The position numbers and the translations under genes were made by a program. From assembly GCA_017390595.1 (NCBI GenBank), contig JAFPBC010000030.1:1-12457 (forward strand): 12,457 nt of DNA. Direction: 5' to 3'. The stretch comes from Selenomonadales bacterium (GTDB lineage Bacteria; Bacillota; Negativicutes; RGIG982). Shown here piece after piece: positions 5,216 to 12,457 of this stretch (the first letter of the stretch is position 1; the number at the start of each line of letters is the position of its first letter). Under the pieces are notes generated by a model. It saw only the letters and a list, made by a program, of their open reading frames with translations, had not been told where the DNA came from and searched no databases.

Positions 5216-5250
5216 AAAAGAGTGATACCATTTGGTATCACTCTTTTTTA
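5216..5250. terminator. intrinsic terminator after the dcu transporter
   Basis: AGAGTGATACC (5219-5229) pairs perfectly with GGTATCACTCT (5234-5244) around a 4-base loop, flanked by A and T runs on either side. It starts 15 bases after the transporter stop and is nearly identical to the terminator at 3193-3230. Confidence 0.9.
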
Positions 5251-5408
5251 TTTACGATTGAAAGATGTGTAGGGAAGTGATCTGATCATAGGTGATGATT
5301 AAGAATGAGTGGGAATGTATTGTAAAATAAAATATAAAAATAAGAATGATCGAAATAAACAAGGATAATGTCGTTTGCGGATATTGCAATGTTGTATACT
5401 GTTGAGGA
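5251..5408. other. AT-rich intergenic stretch with no gene seen
   Basis: No supported reading frame or RNA structure was found between the transporter terminator and the next promoter. The stretch is AT-rich, with short palindromes only, such as ATTGCAAT near 5383-5390. The whole gap to the next start codon is about 316 bases, and its promoter is listed separately. Confidence 0.5.
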
Positions 5409-5437
5409 TTGTCGTTAAATCACATTTATGCTATAAT
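5409..5437 (+). promoter_or_regulatory. promoter of the acyl-CoA ligase gene
   Basis: TTGTCG (5409-5414, 4 of 6) and TATAAT (5432-5437) are separated by 17 bases; TG before the -10 makes it an extended -10. The predicted start is near 5444, giving a leader of about 74 bases. No clear fatty-acid-regulator operator was recognised. Confidence 0.65.
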
Positions 5438-5517
5438 TTTATGTTAGAATGAGGATTTTGTTTTTTTGATAGAACTAATAGAAGAATGAGAAATAAGTTG
5501 AGAAGGGGTTTGCACTT

Positions 5518-6975
5518 ATGCTGGTACATGAGTTGGTTTTTCAAGGGGAAACAGACAAGATCGCATTTCATGGCGAGAATTCTGTAACGTATGGTACATT
5601 CCAAGAGAAAGTTGAAGGGTATCGTGCGTATTTATATGCGCAGGGTGTTCGTGAAGGTGACAATGTCGGTTTGTTCTCGCGTAACTCGAAGGAGTTTGTT
5701 TACAGTTATATGGCGATCGTTGGGTTGGGCGGTGTCGTTGTGCCAATCAACTTCCAGTTGAGTGCGCGTGAGATCGCTTATATCGTCAAAGATGCCGAGA
5801 TCAAAACAGTGGTCACGATGCATACGCTCGATCTTGCGGAAGCTCTCGACCAGCAAGGTGTTGACTGGGGCGTAAATCAGCTCGTGCTTGCTGATATTGA
5901 GACGGCTATCGCTACGGGGGACTATGCGGCTGTTCCTGCTTGTGATACGATCGACGACAGTCATGATTGTGCTATTATTTATACGTCGGGCACGACGGGC
6001 AATCCGAAAGGCGCTGTTCTTACGCATAAAAATCTGATCGCCAATTCGTATGACCTTACAGCTGTCGTATTTACGACGGGGGCTGACAATGCTCTTTGTG
6101 TATTGCCGATGTATCATGCGTTTGGTTGGCTCTGTGCTGTTATCAATCCGCTCCACTGCGGCGGGGCAGTTACGATCTTGGATACGTTTGCACCGAAAGA
6201 AACGATGCAGGCGATCGCTAAATATCAAGTGACGATGGTGTACGGTGTGCCTGCGATGTTCAATATTTTGGCTCGCAGTGGCGATCCCGAGCTTTTGAAA
6301 ACAGTACGTACGTATGTATCGGGCGGGGCGTCTTTGCCTGAGACGGTTGCCAAATTATTTGCACAGAGATTCGGTGTAAAAATTCAGGAAGGCTATGGTT
6401 TATCGGAAGCATCTCCGGTCGTAACGATGAATCCGCATGACAGGATCAAGATTGGTTCTATCGGTGTTGCTCTTCCGAGTGTTGATCTTAAGATCGAAGC
6501 AACTGAAGGTGAATATTCCGGTCATGGTGTCGGCGAGCTTTTGGTCAAAGGTCCGAATGTCATGCGCGGATATTATCATTTGCCCGAGGCAACGGAGTTC
6601 GCGCTTCGCGACGGCTGGCTCCATACTGGTGACGTTGCGTATTGCGATGAAGAAGGATATTTCTTTATCGTTGACCGTTTGAAAGATATGATCATCACGA
6701 GTGGTGAAAATGTCTACCCGCGTGAGATCGAAGAGCTTATCTACGGTTATGAGGGCGTGTTGGAAGCGGCTGTTATCGGTGTAGATGACAAGCTTCGCGG
6801 ACAGAGCGTTAAAGCATTCATTGTTGTCGAAGCAGAAAAAACGGTCGATGTCAAAGAGTTGAAACAGTACTTGACACGCAATCTTGCTCTTTATAAAGTA
6901 CCGCGTGAGATCGTTGTTCTTGATGCGTTGCCGAAAAACCAGACAGGCAAAATTATGAAGAGAATGCTCAGCTAA
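5518..6975 (+). CDS. AMP-forming acyl-CoA synthetase (fatty-acid-CoA ligase type)
   Basis: Adenylate-forming enzyme of 485 residues, of the ANL superfamily. It activates a carboxylic acid, probably a fatty acid, with ATP to an acyl-AMP and transfers it to coenzyme A. Core motifs appear in order: phosphate loop YTSGTTGNPKGA at 155-166, the aromatic/adenine motif GYGLSEASP at 292-300, WLHTGD at 367-372, the hinge RLKDM at 387-391, YPREIEE at 400-406, and the C-terminal PKNQTGKI at 472-479 whose K478 is the adenylation lysine. The overall pattern is closest to FadD-like ligases, but at 485 residues it is shorter than E. coli FadD (about 560), so chain length and substrate are not certain. Start at 5518 follows AAGGGG (5503-5508) by 9 bases. 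It has its own promoter and is followed by a hairpin terminator, with no beta-oxidation genes alongside. Confidence 0.88.
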   Translation: MLVHELVFQGETDKIAFHGENSVTYGTFQEKVEGYRAYLYAQGVREGDNVGLFSRNSKEFVYSYMAIVGLGGVVVPINFQLSAREIAYIVKDAEIKTVVTMHTLDLAEALDQQGVDWGVNQLVLADIETAIATGDYAAVPACDTIDDSHDCAIIYTSGTTGNPKGAVLTHKNLIANSYDLTAVVFTTGADNALCVLPMYHAFGWLCAVINPLHCGGAVTILDTFAPKETMQAIAKYQVTMVYGVPAMFNILARSGDPELLKTVRTYVSGGASLPETVAKLFAQRFGVKIQEGYGLSEASPVVTMNPHDRIKIGSIGVALPSVDLKIEATEGEYSGHGVGELLVKGPNVMRGYYHLPEATEFALRDGWLHTGDVAYCDEEGYFFIVDRLKDMIITSGENVYPREIEELIYGYEGVLEAAVIGVDDKLRGQSVKAFIVVEAEKTVDVKELKQYLTRNLALYKVPREIVVLDALPKNQTGKIMKRMLS

Positions 6976-7007
6976 TAGTGGTCACGCTGTAATATATGAT
7001 TGATGCT

Positions 7008-7042
7008 GACGGCTGATACTTTGGTATCGGCCGTTTCGTTTT
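7008..7042 (+). terminator. terminator or attenuator between the acyl-CoA ligase and HAD genes
   Basis: ACGGCTGATAC (7009-7019) pairs with GTATCGGCCGT (7024-7034), with one wobble and loop TTTG, followed by TTTCGTTTT. The ribosome binding site of the next gene starts at the very next bases (7043-7050), leaving no room for a promoter after the hairpin. It is either leaky or an attenuator for the HAD gene. Confidence 0.75.
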
Positions 7043-7057
7043 GAGAGAGGTGCAAAT

Positions 7058-7717
7058 ATGATGGATAAACGATATGATACGATATTGTTTGATCTTGACG
7101 GAACGTTGACCGACCCGCAGGAGGGTATCACGAAGTCGGTGCAATACGCGCTTGGTAAGATGGGTATTGAGGTAGAGGACAGAGCGAAACTGCTTCCTTT
7201 TATCGGCCCACCGCTTATGTATTCGTTCCAACATTTTTATGGATTGACGAAAGAAGAGGCACGTGAAGCGATCGGTTATTATCGCGAGTATTTCGAGCGT
7301 GACGGGATGTACGACAATCGTGCATTCGATGGGATGGTGGATATTTTGGCGATGCTGAAGGCAAAGGGCAAGACGCTCTTGGTCGCAACGTCGAAACCGA
7401 CGATCTTTGCCGATCCTATCGTTCGTCATTACGGCATGGGAGAGTATTTCAAAGAGATCGTTGGTGCCAGTACAGATGGTACGCGAACGGAAAAAGGCCA
7501 AGTCATTGCCGAAGCACTTCGCTACACGGATAGTCCCCGCGAAGCTATCTTGATGATAGGTGATCGTGAGCATGATGTTATCGGTGCGCGTGAACACGGT
7601 ATCGATGTATTGAATGTCGGATTCGGTTACGGTACGGCAGAAGAACGTGAGGTGCACAGACCCGACTATTATTGCGAAACGATGGAGGATCTGGCGGAAT
7701 TTTTGTCGCGCGTATAG
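7058..7717 (+). CDS. HAD-family phosphatase (phosphoglycolate phosphatase/5'-nucleotidase-like)
   Basis: Cytoplasmic hydrolase of 219 residues, subfamily IA. Motif I is FDLDGTLTD with the nucleophile D12 and acid/base D14. The cap domain follows at about 20-90. Motif II is T111 in LLVATSKPT, motif III K146 in TEKGQ, and motif IV GDREHD with D169 and D173. All catalytic residues are present, so it should hydrolyse a small phosphate ester. The opening FDLDGTLTDPQEGITKSVQY is typical of proteins annotated as Gph-like phosphatases or 5'-nucleotidases, but the substrate cannot be read. AGAGAGG (7044-7050) is 7 bases before the ATG. It sits directly behind a terminator-like hairpin and 54 bases before the aminotransferase gene, so the two are probably cotranscribed. 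Confidence 0.88.
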   Translation: MMDKRYDTILFDLDGTLTDPQEGITKSVQYALGKMGIEVEDRAKLLPFIGPPLMYSFQHFYGLTKEEAREAIGYYREYFERDGMYDNRAFDGMVDILAMLKAKGKTLLVATSKPTIFADPIVRHYGMGEYFKEIVGASTDGTRTEKGQVIAEALRYTDSPREAILMIGDREHDVIGAREHGIDVLNVGFGYGTAEEREVHRPDYYCETMEDLAEFLSRV

Positions 7718-7743
7718 CATAAAAAGGTGCTGTTTGCATAGCC

Positions 7744-7761
7744 TGATAACAGATGTTATCA
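7744..7761. promoter_or_regulatory. palindrome touching the ribosome binding site of the aminotransferase gene
   Basis: TGATAACA (7744-7751) and TGTTATCA (7754-7761) form a perfect inverted repeat. Its last base is the first A of the ribosome binding site AAGGAG (7761-7766). With no T tract it is not a classical terminator. It could be an operator or an RNA hairpin that limits ribosome access. Confidence 0.4.
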
Positions 7762-7771
7762 AGGAGTGGCT

Positions 7772-9151
7772 ATGATGGGATATCAAAATGATTGGAAAAA
7801 ACTTGTCGTCGGTACGGAGCATATGGTACCGACGATCGGTGGTAAACGCGTTGCGGTAGTCAATTTTGATCATGCGGCAACGACTTCTCCGCTTCATGGC
7901 GTCATGGAGCGGATTTTTCATTTTTCGGAAGTGTATTCTTCTGTTCATCGGGGACTCGGCTATAAGTCGATGGTATCGTCCGATGTTTATGAGAGTGGGC
8001 GTATACGGTTGATGCGTTTTGTCGGGGCTGATGTGAAGCGGTATACGCTTATCTATACGAAACATACGACGGAATCGCTCAATCTATTGGCGCATATCTT
8101 TGGTGAGCGTTTGGATAGAGAACGAGATGTTATCTTGGTGTCGGAGATGGAGCATCTGGCGAATTATTTGCCGTGGCGTATGGTTGGGCAGGTAGATATC
8201 GTACCTGTCGATGAGAAAGGGAGACTATCTTGTGATGTGCTGGAGACGATGCTCATGCGATACGGCGGGCGGGTAAAGGTCGTTTGCGTAACGGGCGCGT
8301 CTAATGTGACGGGATATACGAATCCGCTCGGTAAGATCGCGCGTATCGTTCATCGGTACGGTGCGATGATTGTTGTTGACGGCGCACAGATGGCTCCGCA
8401 TACGCGTGTCGATATGATGGGACGAACGGCAGAAGAAACAGTCGATTTTTTTGCGTTCTCGGCGCATAAGATGTACGCACCGTTCGGCTGCGGCGCGCTC
8501 ATCGGAAGGAAAGATGTATTGGCGGATGCAAGCCCGCTTCTTGTGGGTGGCGGTGTAGCAAGGTTTGTGACACATACTTCGCTCGATTGGAACGAAGTAC
8601 CGCACAAGGATGAAGCAGGCACGCCGAATGTGATTGGCGTTACGGCGTGGACTGAGGCCATCCGTATCTTGGAAGAAGTCGGGCGGGCAGAACTTGCAAA
8701 GTGGGAAGCGTATCTTCTTGACAGTCTTGTGCGAGAACTAAAAGGTATCGACGGTATCAAGCTGTACGGCGGAGAGAAGGACTGTGTCAGTCTTGTCTCG
8801 TTCGCGCTTGACGGGATCGACCATCGCACAGTCAGTCGTATCTTATCGTATGAGGATGGTATTGCGGTACGCAGTGGGATGTTTTGCGCGCATCCGTATG
8901 TCGTTAGGCTGTTGGGGCTGAGTGAAGATGATATAGACTATTATCGCAACCATCACGAAGTACCGCTTCCGGGTCTGGTGCGTGTCAGCATTTCGTTCTG
9001 CAATACAGAAGAAGATATCGAACGGCTCGTGAGACTGTTGAGGCATATTGTGCGTCATAAGCGTGCTTATCTGGAAAAATATTCGACTATGGCAGAACAT
9101 GAAGAAAGTGCGTTTGGTCAGTTGAAATTAAAGCAGAGAATTTTGCCGTAA
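7772..9151 (+). CDS. class V aminotransferase, SufS/CsdA-like cysteine desulfurase family
   Basis: PLP enzyme of 459 residues, longer than typical SufS (about 405). The N-terminal NFDHAATTSP resembles the entry of cysteine desulfurases. EMEHLANYLPW at about 125-135 keeps the His that stacks on PLP. VVDGAQ carries the PLP-binding D203, SAHKMYAPFGCG contains the Schiff-base K233, and RSGMFCAHP holds C372 at the position of the sulfur-accepting cysteine in group II enzymes. The final 30 residues are an extra charged tail. Likely reaction: cysteine to alanine plus a persulfide for iron-sulfur clusters or sulfur transfer, although a selenocysteine lyase or related role is possible. No sufBCD or sufE/sufU genes are near. 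Start: AAGGAG (7761-7766) is 5 bases from the ATG at 7772 and 8 from the ATG at 7775; either is possible. Probably cotranscribed with the HAD gene. Confidence 0.82.
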   Translation: MMGYQNDWKKLVVGTEHMVPTIGGKRVAVVNFDHAATTSPLHGVMERIFHFSEVYSSVHRGLGYKSMVSSDVYESGRIRLMRFVGADVKRYTLIYTKHTTESLNLLAHIFGERLDRERDVILVSEMEHLANYLPWRMVGQVDIVPVDEKGRLSCDVLETMLMRYGGRVKVVCVTGASNVTGYTNPLGKIARIVHRYGAMIVVDGAQMAPHTRVDMMGRTAEETVDFFAFSAHKMYAPFGCGALIGRKDVLADASPLLVGGGVARFVTHTSLDWNEVPHKDEAGTPNVIGVTAWTEAIRILEEVGRAELAKWEAYLLDSLVRELKGIDGIKLYGGEKDCVSLVSFALDGIDHRTVSRILSYEDGIAVRSGMFCAHPYVVRLLGLSEDDIDYYRNHHEVPLPGLVRVSISFCNTEEDIERLVRLLRHIVRHKRAYLEKYSTMAEHEESAFGQLKLKQRILP

Positions 9152-9200
9152 AGGCAGTTGAAACGGTGCCGCGGAACAGGAAAAGAGGCAGGTTTCGCCG

Positions 9201-9212
9201 AATAATATTATT
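9201..9212. repeat. 12-bp AT palindrome upstream of pcrA
   Basis: AATAATATTATT is a perfect palindrome 36 bases before the pcrA start codon. It could be a regulator site or simply AT-rich promoter sequence; no confident -35/-10 pair was found in this 96-base gap. Confidence 0.3.
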
Positions 9213-9247
9213 TTCTAGTATTGGATAAAGGGGAACGCAGAATCATT

Positions 9248-11473
9248 ATGAATGAAATATTGGATGGATTAAATGAACAGCAACGGCGTGCAGTAGAAAC
9301 GCTGGACGGACCGCTTCTCGTTGTGGCGGGAGCGGGCTCGGGAAAAACAAAGGTCTTGACATGCCGTATCGCGAATCTGCTCTATCATGGTGTTCGCCCG
9401 TGGAATATATTGGCGATCACCTTTACAAATAAAGCGGCTGCCGAGATGAAAGAGCGTGTCGAAAAGCTTATCGGGCCGCAAGCGAAGGATATCTGGCTCA
9501 GTACGTTTCACTCGTTCTGTGCGCGTTTCTTGCGTATGGAGATAGAAAACATTCCGGGGTATCAGTCGAATTTTGTTATCTATGATACGACGGATACGAA
9601 GACGGTCGTGCGTTCTTGTCTCAAAGAATTGAACCTTGACGAGAAGCAGTATCAGCCGTCTACGATCCAGGCGGTCATCTCGAACGCGAAAAACGCACTT
9701 ATCGACGCGCGTTCATTCCAACAACAGGCGAGTACGTTCTTTGATAAAAAGGTCGGAGAAGTATTCGAACTGTATGAGACAAAACTTCGCAACAACAACG
9801 CGCTTGATTTCGATGATCTTTTGCTTTTTGCTGTGCATATCTTATCGACGAACGAAGAGGTACGCGAAAAGTATCAAGAAAAATTCCATTATGTGCTGAT
9901 CGATGAGTATCAAGATACGAACAGAGCACAGTATCTTTTGGCACATCTGTTGTCGGGGGCTTCGCGCAATCTCTGCGTCGTCGGTGATATCGACCAGAGC
10001 ATCTACGGTTGGCGCGGTGCCGATATCCGTAATATCTTGGATTTTGAAAAGGATTATCCCGAAGCAGTCGTTATCAAACTCGAGCAAAATTATCGCTCGA
10101 CGAAAAATATCCTCGCGTCGGCAAACGCTGTCATCGAACATAACAGCAACCGTAAGCCGAAGAAGCTGTGGACGGAGAATGCAACGGGTGAGCCGATCAC
10201 GTATTTTACAGGATATAATGAGCGTGAAGAAGCGCAGTATATTGCCGACCGCATCATGGAGTGCAAGACGCTCTACCATGCGAAGTACGGCGATATCGCT
10301 ATCCTCTATCGTACGAATGCACAGTCGCGTGCACTTGAAGAAGGTCTGATGCGTACGGGTATTCCGTATACGATGGTCGGTGGACTCAAATTCTATGAAC
10401 GCAAAGAGATCAAAGATGTCCTTGCGTATCTCAGAGTGATATACAATCCGCAAGATGCTGTCAGCTTGACGCGTATCATCAATGTGCCGAAACGCGGGAT
10501 CGGTGACGCATCTATTGCGAAGCTTGAGGCGTATGCCGAGGCGAATGAGATGACGCTGTTCGATGCCATCGCGAATCATGATATGGTGGAAGGTCTGTCG
10601 AAAAAGGTGCGCTCGGAGCTCGAACGATTGGCAGAGCTTATATTCTGTTGGATGAATGAGCAGGGTTCGGTATCTATTGAACAGCTTATCGGAAAAGTCA
10701 TCGAAGAGTCGGGCTATCTGGCGGAGCTTGAAAAAGATAAGACCCCGCAAGGGGAAGCGCGCATCGAGAATTTGCAGGAGTTCAAGAGCGTTGCCGAGGA
10801 TTTTGCTGCATGGGAGATGGAAGAAAATCTCGAAAACTTCCTCAGTCATGTTGCGCTCGTATCCGATGTTGATGAGGCAGATACCGATGATGCGAACAAG
10901 GTCACGTTGATGACGCTTCATACGGCAAAAGGGTTGGAGTATCCGATCGTATTCCTCGCGGGGATGGAAGAAGGTATCTTCCCTCATGCGAGAACATTGG
11001 CGGATGATGCGGAGATAGAAGAAGAACGACGTATCTGCTATGTCGGCATCACGCGTGCACGCCGTAAACTGTATGTGACGAATGCGAAGATGCGCCTTCT
11101 CTTTGGTCGTACAGTCAGCTATCCGCCGTCTCGTTTCCTTGCAGAGATCCCGCAGAATCTCTTGCAGAAAGCGGTCAGCAAGTCGGTGAATAAGTATGAG
11201 ATCCGAGAGACGAGCGCGTCGAAGATGATGGCGACTCAGCCGCGCGGCAGTAACCTTATGCCAAAAGCGAAAACGAAACCGATGGGAACGGCAAACGCGG
11301 GCGGCGGTGCTGTCGAATGGCATGTCGGCGATAAAGTGGAACATGGAAAATGGGGCGTCGGAACAGTCGTTGCGACGAAAGGTGAGGTCGGTGACCAAGA
11401 ACTCAAAGTCGCCTTCCCCGGACAAGGGATCAAACTTCTCTTAACAAAATATGCACCGCTGAAACGTGCATAG
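9248..11473 (+). CDS. pcrA: ATP-dependent 3'-5' DNA helicase PcrA/UvrD
   Basis: Superfamily 1A helicase of 741 residues, normal for PcrA. It unwinds DNA in nucleotide excision and mismatch repair, rolling-circle replication and removal of RecA or stalled RNA polymerase. The Q-motif region GLNEQQRRAV is at 7-16, Walker A GAGSGKT at 28-34, motif Ia ITFTNKAA at 57-64, Walker B DEYQDT at 219-224, motif III GDIDQSIYGWRGAD at 246-259, motif V TLHTAKGLEYP near 555, and motif VI with YVGITRARR near 597. The C-terminal GDKVEHGKWGVGTV is the Tudor-like domain that in PcrA contacts RNA polymerase. Start: the ATG at 9248 matches the family N-terminus, but AAGGGG (9228-9233) is 14 bases away, unusually far; a TTG at 9221 would add 9 residues. 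It is followed after 10 bases by ligA, the usual Firmicute partner. Confidence 0.96.
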   Translation: MNEILDGLNEQQRRAVETLDGPLLVVAGAGSGKTKVLTCRIANLLYHGVRPWNILAITFTNKAAAEMKERVEKLIGPQAKDIWLSTFHSFCARFLRMEIENIPGYQSNFVIYDTTDTKTVVRSCLKELNLDEKQYQPSTIQAVISNAKNALIDARSFQQQASTFFDKKVGEVFELYETKLRNNNALDFDDLLLFAVHILSTNEEVREKYQEKFHYVLIDEYQDTNRAQYLLAHLLSGASRNLCVVGDIDQSIYGWRGADIRNILDFEKDYPEAVVIKLEQNYRSTKNILASANAVIEHNSNRKPKKLWTENATGEPITYFTGYNEREEAQYIADRIMECKTLYHAKYGDIAILYRTNAQSRALEEGLMRTGIPYTMVGGLKFYERKEIKDVLAYLRVIYNPQDAVSLTRIINVPKRGIGDASIAKLEAYAEANEMTLFDAIANHDMVEGLSKKVRSELERLAELIFCWMNEQGSVSIEQLIGKVIEESGYLAELEKDKTPQGEARIENLQEFKSVAEDFAAWEMEENLENFLSHVALVSDVDEADTDDANKVTLMTLHTAKGLEYPIVFLAGMEEGIFPHARTLADDAEIEEERRICYVGITRARRKLYVTNAKMRLLFGRTVSYPPSRFLAEIPQNLLQKAVSKSVNKYEIRETSASKMMATQPRGSNLMPKAKTKPMGTANAGGGAVEWHVGDKVEHGKWGVGTVVATKGEVGDQELKVAFPGQGIKLLLTKYAPLKRA

Positions 11474-11483
11474 GAGGAGGCCT

Positions 11484-12457
11484 ATGATGGATGAAAACAA
11501 AGCCAAACAAAAAATAGAAGAACTTCGCGCAGTCATTGCCAAACATGAGTATGCGTATTATGTCATGGACGCACCGACTGTCAGCGATGCTCAGTATGAT
11601 GCACTGATGCGAGAACTCATCGCATGGGAAGCGGAATATCCTTCTCTCGTTACGGCTACTTCGCCGACACAGCGTGTTGGTGGTGCACCGCTCGAAGGAT
11701 TTGAGCGTGTGGTGCATCGTACACCGATGCGCAGCCTCGGCAATGTCTTTAATAAAGGTGAGCTTATCTCGTTTGATAAACGTGTGCGAAGCGGTCTCGG
11801 TACAGATGCTCCTGTTACGTATGTCGTAGAACACAAGATAGACGGATTGGCGATGAATCTCACGTATGAGAACGGTGTTCTCGTCAGCGGTGTAACGCGT
11901 GGTGACGGTCGTGAAGGCGAAGATGTCACGACGAATATCAAAACGATACGCTCGGTACCGCTCGTGCTTCGCTCGGATGAAGCAGACATCCCGACCGTAT
12001 TGGAGGTGCGCGGAGAAGTCTATATGCCGAAAGACGCGTTCCATGCGCTCAATCGCAAACGCGAAGCAGATGGCGAACAGCTCTTTGCCAATCCGCGTAA
12101 TGCGGCGGCAGGCTCGCTTCGTCAGCTTGATCCGCGCATCACGGCAGAACGTTCGCTCGATGCCATCTGGTACGCTGTCGGTGTAACGGAAGGCATAGAA
12201 CTTAAGACGCATCAAGAGATGCTCGCATATCTGACGAAACTCGGCTTCAAGACAAGTCCTGTACACGAATCGTTTGACGATATCGATAAGCTGTTCGACT
12301 ATGCTGTTAGTTGGCAGGATAAACGAGATGCGCTCGACTATGCGATAGATGGTATCGTTATCAAGGTAGACGATCTTGCGGATCGTGTTCGTCTCGGCGA
12401 AACGGCCAAAGATCCACGGTGGGCGACAGCGTACAAATTCCCTGCCGAAGAAGCGGA
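11484..12457 (+). CDS. ligA: NAD+-dependent DNA ligase, 5' part (cut by window end)
   Basis: The first 324 codons of LigA; the full protein is usually about 670 residues, so the OB, zinc-finger, HhH and BRCT parts lie beyond the window. The Ia domain that binds NMN is at about 5-75, with YYVMDAPTVSDAQYD (usual YY..D.P..SDAEYD). The adenylation motif is EHKIDG at 116-121 with the AMP-accepting K118; RGDGREGEDVT, LEVRGEVYMP, NPRNAAAGSLRQLD and DGIVIKVDD follow in order, then PRWATAYKFPAEEA at the cut end. The enzyme seals nicks in replication and repair using NAD+. The start follows AGGAGGAGG (11472-11480); ATG at 11484 or 11487 are both possible. It begins 10 bases after the pcrA stop, so it is in the same operon. 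Confidence 0.96.
   Translation, partial: MMDENKAKQKIEELRAVIAKHEYAYYVMDAPTVSDAQYDALMRELIAWEAEYPSLVTATSPTQRVGGAPLEGFERVVHRTPMRSLGNVFNKGELISFDKRVRSGLGTDAPVTYVVEHKIDGLAMNLTYENGVLVSGVTRGDGREGEDVTTNIKTIRSVPLVLRSDEADIPTVLEVRGEVYMPKDAFHALNRKREADGEQLFANPRNAAAGSLRQLDPRITAERSLDAIWYAVGVTEGIELKTHQEMLAYLTKLGFKTSPVHESFDDIDKLFDYAVSWQDKRDALDYAIDGIVIKVDDLADRVRLGETAKDPRWATAYKFPAEEA

Noticed and set aside
6968..8065. Minus-strand frame of 365 codons across the HAD and aminotransferase genes
   Set aside because: It spans two well-supported plus-strand genes and shows only shadow composition.
9842..11425. Long minus-strand frame (527 codons) opposite pcrA
   Set aside because: It lies wholly antisense to a helicase with all motifs intact. 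The translation is rich in Arg, His, Ile and Cys, as expected of a mirrored frame, with no recognisable domain.
1..12457. CRISPR array, tRNA or rRNA genes, complete insertion sequence
   Set aside because: No regularly spaced repeats, cloverleaf sequences, ribosomal RNA segments or transposase with terminal inverted repeats were seen on either strand.

Overview
The window reads as a chromosomal stretch of a low-to-mid GC Firmicute-type anaerobe. Every gene is led by an AGGAGG-like ribosome binding site, terminators are classical A-stem-T hairpins, and pcrA is followed by ligA as in Firmicutes. The anaerobic C4-dicarboxylate exchanger and the style of the proteins suggest Negativicutes (a Selenomonas-like organism). 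That placement is an inference, not something the sequence proves. No tRNA, rRNA, complete insertion sequence or CRISPR array was seen.

Left part (1-2570) is a thiol-redox island. It holds a classical thioredoxin (WCGPC), then on the opposite strand a Crp/Fnr-type regulator, then a second, atypical thioredoxin (WCVYC) followed after 23 bases by thioredoxin reductase trxB. The regulator and the trx-trxB pair are divergent. The gap between them holds a perfect 12-bp inverted repeat and a shorter GTGA/TCAC repeat placed like an activator site, so the regulator may well control the pair in response to redox state.

Next (2571-3230) comes an orphan GIY-YIG-fold protein that seems to lack catalytic residues. 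It has its own promoter and terminator.

Region 3231-5250 is the most unusual. A strong promoter (TTCACA, 16 bp, TATAAT) starts a transcript with about 400 untranslated bases before a DcuA/DcuB-type C4-dicarboxylate transporter. The leader contains a possible H-type pseudoknot, several hairpins, repeated GGAAG motifs and two tiny ORFs with Shine-Dalgarno-like sequences. It is a candidate cis-regulatory RNA, or possibly the relic of a mobile RNA element. Two nearly identical terminators flank the leader and transporter block.

The right part (5251-12457) carries a fatty-acyl-CoA ligase with its own promoter, a HAD-family phosphatase, a stand-alone SufS-like class V aminotransferase/cysteine desulfurase, the helicase pcrA, and the 5' part of ligA cut by the window end. 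The last two form the familiar repair and replication pair. Between the ligase and the aminotransferase, hairpins sit directly against the ribosome binding sites of the next genes.
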